DNA from: an uncultured Neomegalonema sp.
GTDB lineage: Bacteria > Pseudomonadota > Alphaproteobacteria > Rhodobacterales > Rhodobacteraceae
NCBI GenBank assembly: GCA_937927905.1
Contig: CALFWP010000120.1
Coordinates: forward strand, 1-8,651
Length of the DNA: 8,651 bases
Reading direction: 5' to 3'
The number at the start of each line of letters is the position of its first letter. The first letter of the stretch is position 1. Under the pieces are notes generated by a model that was not told the origin of the DNA, made no database searches, and worked only from the letters and a program-made list of their open reading frames with translations. Positions 6,045 through 8,651 of this stretch are shown in pieces. A program made the position numbers and the translations under genes.

Positions 6045-7379
6045 TCATTTCCCTAAACAAAATTCAGAGAAAATAACATCCAGCAATTGTTCAACACCGG
6101 TATCCCCGGTAATTGATCCGAGGGCTTGACGGGCTTCACGCAAATGTTCCGCTGCAATTTCCGGTGCATCGCGGACAGAAAAGTGAGCGTCATCTGTTTG
6201 GGATATATAACGCTCTATTGCCGACAAAGTATCCCGCAGAGCTTTGTCATGACGTTCCCGCAAAAGAACGGCACCGGATGACGGGTCGGAAAAATCAAGC
6301 CTCTTTGTAATCTGATCTATCAGCTGATCCAGGCCTTCACCCGCCTGTGCCGATATGTACAGATCATATGTGCCGCTGATTCTCTCATCGGATTTATTCA
6401 TGACACGCAAATCGTGAGGTTGAAGCAATCCGGAAATAACGTCTGTCATCGGTGCATCATGCGCGCTCAATGCAATGCGCATATCTGCTGTTTCCGCAGT
6501 TTGACGGGCGCGCGAGACACCGACAGTTTCAATAGCATCCGCCGTTTCACGCATTCCTGCTGTGTCGATCAGCGTGACAGGATAACCCTTTAAATCAAGC
6601 GAGACTTCAATCGCATCCCTCGTCGTCCCTGCTATCGGCGAGGTAATCGCGATATCTCTACGGGCGAGCGCATTAATCAGACTGGATTTTCCCGCATTCG
6701 GAGCACCGATGACCGCAATCCGCCATCCGTTCCGGAAACGCTCGGAAAAAACCGCTGTTTTGAGCATAGACGCGATCGAATGTTTCACGTGAAACACTTT
6801 TTCCGTCACCAGATCATATGTCTCTTCGGGAATATCCTCATCCGCAAAATCAATTGTTGCTTCGAGCAAGGCACAGGATTTTGTCAGCGTATCCGACCAT
6901 TCTCTGATCAGACGGCCAAGAGCGCCATCGGATTGAATAAGCGCTGCCTTCCTCTGAACCTCGGTTTCAGAGGATACCAGATCAGCAAGAGCTTCAATCT
7001 GAACAAGATCAAGACGACCCGCATCAAATGCCCGGCGGGTAAATTCTCCCGGGTCCGCAAGCCGTAAATCCGGTAAATTGCCGAGCGCCTTTAAAATCGC
7101 TGCCACCACCGCCGGACCGCCATGGCACTGAATTTCCGCGCTTTGTTCTCCGGTAAAACCGGACCCTTCGGCAAAACGGATAATCAGTGCCTCATCCAGA
7201 ACCGATCCGTCCCGGGTATCCAGAAGTTTTTGTAAGGATGTCCGCCGTGGCAAAGGCAGATCGGTTATGCCTAAAGAAAGAAGGGCCGCATCACTTTGCG
7301 GCCCTGACAATCTGATCACCGCGACCCCTGCCCTGCCCCGTGCAGAGGCCAGCGCATAGATCGTATCAGCGGATGGCAT
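6045..7379 (-). CDS. mnmE: tRNA modification GTPase MnmE (TrmE)
   Basis: MnmE is the GTPase partner of MnmG in U34 tRNA modification. At 444 residues it is close to the usual 450-460. The N-terminal tetrahydrofolate-binding dimerisation domain starts with DTIYALASARGRAG (5-18) and holds DPGEFTRRAFDAGRLDL. An inserted G domain shows G1 GAPNAGKSS (225-233), G2 TTRD (252-255), G3 DTAG (272-275) and G4 NKSD (328-331). The protein ends in CLGK (441-444), with the conserved catalytic-region cysteine Cys441. Codons 195-200 (VFHVKH) are a parS site, placed in the helix that leads into the G domain. The ATG at 7379 fits the family N-terminus, but no convincing Shine-Dalgarno precedes it. With only 5 nt between the rho stop and this start, translation may depend on ribosomes finishing rho; that is inference. 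Confidence 0.97.
   Translation of the reverse strand: MPSADTIYALASARGRAGVAVIRLSGPQSDAALLSLGITDLPLPRRTSLQKLLDTRDGSVLDEALIIRFAEGSGFTGEQSAEIQCHGGPAVVAAILKALGNLPDLRLADPGEFTRRAFDAGRLDLVQIEALADLVSSETEVQRKAALIQSDGALGRLIREWSDTLTKSCALLEATIDFADEDIPEETYDLVTEKVFHVKHSIASMLKTAVFSERFRNGWRIAVIGAPNAGKSSLINALARRDIAITSPIAGTTRDAIEVSLDLKGYPVTLIDTAGMRETADAIETVGVSRARQTAETADMRIALSAHDAPMTDVISGLLQPHDLRVMNKSDERISGTYDLYISAQAGEGLDQLIDQITKRLDFSDPSSGAVLLRERHDKALRDTLSAIERYISQTDDAHFSVRDAPEIAAEHLREARQALGSITGDTGVEQLLDVIFSEFCLGK
6781..6796. promoter_or_regulatory. parS centromere site 4, inside mnmE
   Basis: This is an exact TGTTTCACGTGAAACA palindrome, 794 bp from site 3. It is read within mnmE as GTG TTT CAC GTG AAA CAT, codons 195-200, just before the G domain. 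It is the copy farthest from parAB, about 4.1 kb from the parB start. Confidence 0.95.
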
Positions 7380-7384
7380 AGACG

Positions 7385-8650
7385 TTAAGAATTCATCGAG
7401 TCGAAGAACTCGTCATTCGACTTGGTTTTCTTGAGCTTATCGAGCAGGAATTCCATCGCATCAATGGTTCCCATCGGATTGAGAATTCGGCGCAGCATAA
7501 ACATCTTCGTCAGAATCGCCTTATCCACCAGCAGCTCTTCTTTCCGCGTACCGGAGCGGAGGATATCAATTGCAGGGAAGACACGTTTATCGGCAATCTT
7601 ACGATCCAGAACCAGCTCGGAGTTACCCGTGCCCTTGAACTCCTCAAAAATAACCTCGTCCATACGGCTGCCGGTTTCGATCAGCGCTGTTGCAATTATC
7701 GAAAGAGACCCGCCCTCTTCGATATTCCGTGCCGCACCGAAAAAACGCTTCGGACGCTGGAGTGCGTTGGCATCAACACCGCCCGTCAACACCTTACCGG
7801 AGGATGGAACAACCGTGTTATAGGCCCGTCCAAGGCGCGTAATCGAATCGAGCAGGATCACGACATCGCGCCCGTGCTCCACTAGGCGCTTCGCTTTCTC
7901 GATCACCATTTCGGATACGGCAACATGGCGTGTCGCCGGTTCATCGAAGGTCGAAGATATCACCTCACCGTTTACCGTACGCTGCATATCCGTCACTTCT
8001 TCGGGCCGCTCGTCAATCAATAAGACCAGAAGATAGACTTCAGGGTGGTTGGCGGCGATGGATTGCGCAATGTTTTGTAAAAGAACGGTTTTACCCGTCC
8101 GTGGTGGAGCAACAATCAGCGCCCGCTGCCCCTTACCGATCGGCGCGACAATCTCAATAATCCGTGCACTGCGATCCTTGATTGTCGGATCTTCGATTTC
8201 AAGGTTCAGCTTTTCATTCGGATATAGCGGTGTGAGGTTGTCAAAGTGAACCTTATGACCCGCGCGTTCCGGACTTTCGAAATTGATCGTACTGACCTTC
8301 AAAAGTGCAAAATAGCGCTCGCCGTCTTTCGGTGACCGGATCAGACCCTCAACCGTGTCCCCTGTACGCAACGAAAATTTACGGATTTGATTCGGACTGA
8401 CATAAATATCATCGGGACCGGGCAGATAGTTTGCATCCGGCGAACGCAAAAAGCCGAACCCGTCCTGCAAAACCTCCATTACGCCGACACCGATAATCTC
8501 GACATCCCGTTCCGCAAGTTCCTTTAGAATAGCAAACATCATATCCTGTTTGCGCAAGGTGCTTGCGTTTTCAACCTCCAGCTCTTCAGCAAATGACAGA
8601 AGCGCAGTCGGGGATTTTTCCTTAAGTTCCTGAAGCTTCAGGGACGTCAT
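7385..8650 (-). CDS. rho: Transcription termination factor Rho
   Basis: Rho is a hexameric RNA-dependent ATPase helicase that releases nascent transcripts. The 421 residues match full-length enterobacterial Rho (about 419). The N-terminal helical part contains LRKQDMMFAILK (32-43). The RNA-binding cold-shock-like domain has DGFGFLRSPDANYLPGPDD (63-81) and GERYFALLKV (110-119). Walker A APPRTGKT is at 181-188 with P-loop Lys187; E. coli has APPKAGKT, and the arginine-threonine version is one I remember from other alphaproteobacterial Rho proteins. LIDERPEEVTDMQR (211-224) and Walker B VVILLDSITRLGRAYN (263-278) follow. The Q-loop region reads SSGKVLTGGVDANAL and the C-terminal part EEFKGTGNSEL. 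The ATG at 8650 aligns with the known Rho N-terminus, but its promoter and ribosome-binding site fall outside the window. It is probably the first gene visible of the operon, 5 nt before mnmE. Confidence 0.98.
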   Translation of the reverse strand: MTSLKLQELKEKSPTALLSFAEELEVENASTLRKQDMMFAILKELAERDVEIIGVGVMEVLQDGFGFLRSPDANYLPGPDDIYVSPNQIRKFSLRTGDTVEGLIRSPKDGERYFALLKVSTINFESPERAGHKVHFDNLTPLYPNEKLNLEIEDPTIKDRSARIIEIVAPIGKGQRALIVAPPRTGKTVLLQNIAQSIAANHPEVYLLVLLIDERPEEVTDMQRTVNGEVISSTFDEPATRHVAVSEMVIEKAKRLVEHGRDVVILLDSITRLGRAYNTVVPSSGKVLTGGVDANALQRPKRFFGAARNIEEGGSLSIIATALIETGSRMDEVIFEEFKGTGNSELVLDRKIADKRVFPAIDILRSGTRKEELLVDKAILTKMFMLRRILNPMGTIDAMEFLLDKLKKTKSNDEFFDSMNS

Positions 8651-8651
8651 T

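Noticed and set aside
1831..8651. Mobile element, CRISPR array, tRNA, riboswitch or toxin-antitoxin pair
   Set aside because: Coding density is nearly complete with six conserved core genes. The only repeated element I could see is the parS 16-mer.

Overview
The window looks like a core chromosomal segment of an alphaproteobacterium. The evidence is the gene order rho - mnmE - mnmG - rsmG - parA - parB, the protein sequences, exact parS sites inside the genes, and a low count of GANTC sites, as expected where the methylase CcrM acts. Base composition is moderate, near 50% GC by eye. The Rho sequence resembles Rhodobacterales-type proteins as I remember them, but I cannot assign an order with confidence.

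Layout from left to right: positions 1-1830 (+) carry the 3' part of a large membrane sensor histidine kinase. It joins the C-terminal half of a sodium:solute symporter domain to a STAC domain, a coiled coil and a HisKA/HATPase kinase core, as in CbrA; its start lies left of the window. It converges on parB and the two coding ends overlap by 12 bases. All else is on the minus strand and reads right to left as one compact gene train: rho (8650-7385), mnmE (7379-6045), mnmG (6003-4135), rsmG (4138-3524), parA (3527-2721) and parB (2709-1819). Junctions are 5 nt, 41 nt, ATGA overlap, ATGA overlap and 11 nt, which suggests one operon with translational coupling. Nothing longer than 41 nt is non-coding.

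Functionally the train combines transcription termination (Rho), tRNA wobble-uridine modification (MnmE and MnmG, which act as a complex), 16S rRNA methylation (RsmG) and chromosome segregation (ParA and ParB). Its most striking feature is four perfect copies of the 16-bp centromere sequence TGTTTCACGTGAAACA, one in mnmE, two in mnmG and one in rsmG, all 1.4-4.1 kb upstream of the parB start. ParB made from this operon should load here as a CTP-dependent clamp. The sites use only the two reading phases that stay open; the third contains a TGA stop. One site forms the first six codons of mnmG.

I see no RNA gene, mobile element, CRISPR array, phage remnant or toxin-antitoxin pair, and no wholly new system. 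The points worth a second look are the dual coding and centromere use of the parS sites, the unusual mnmG start, and the transporter-kinase fusion beside parB.
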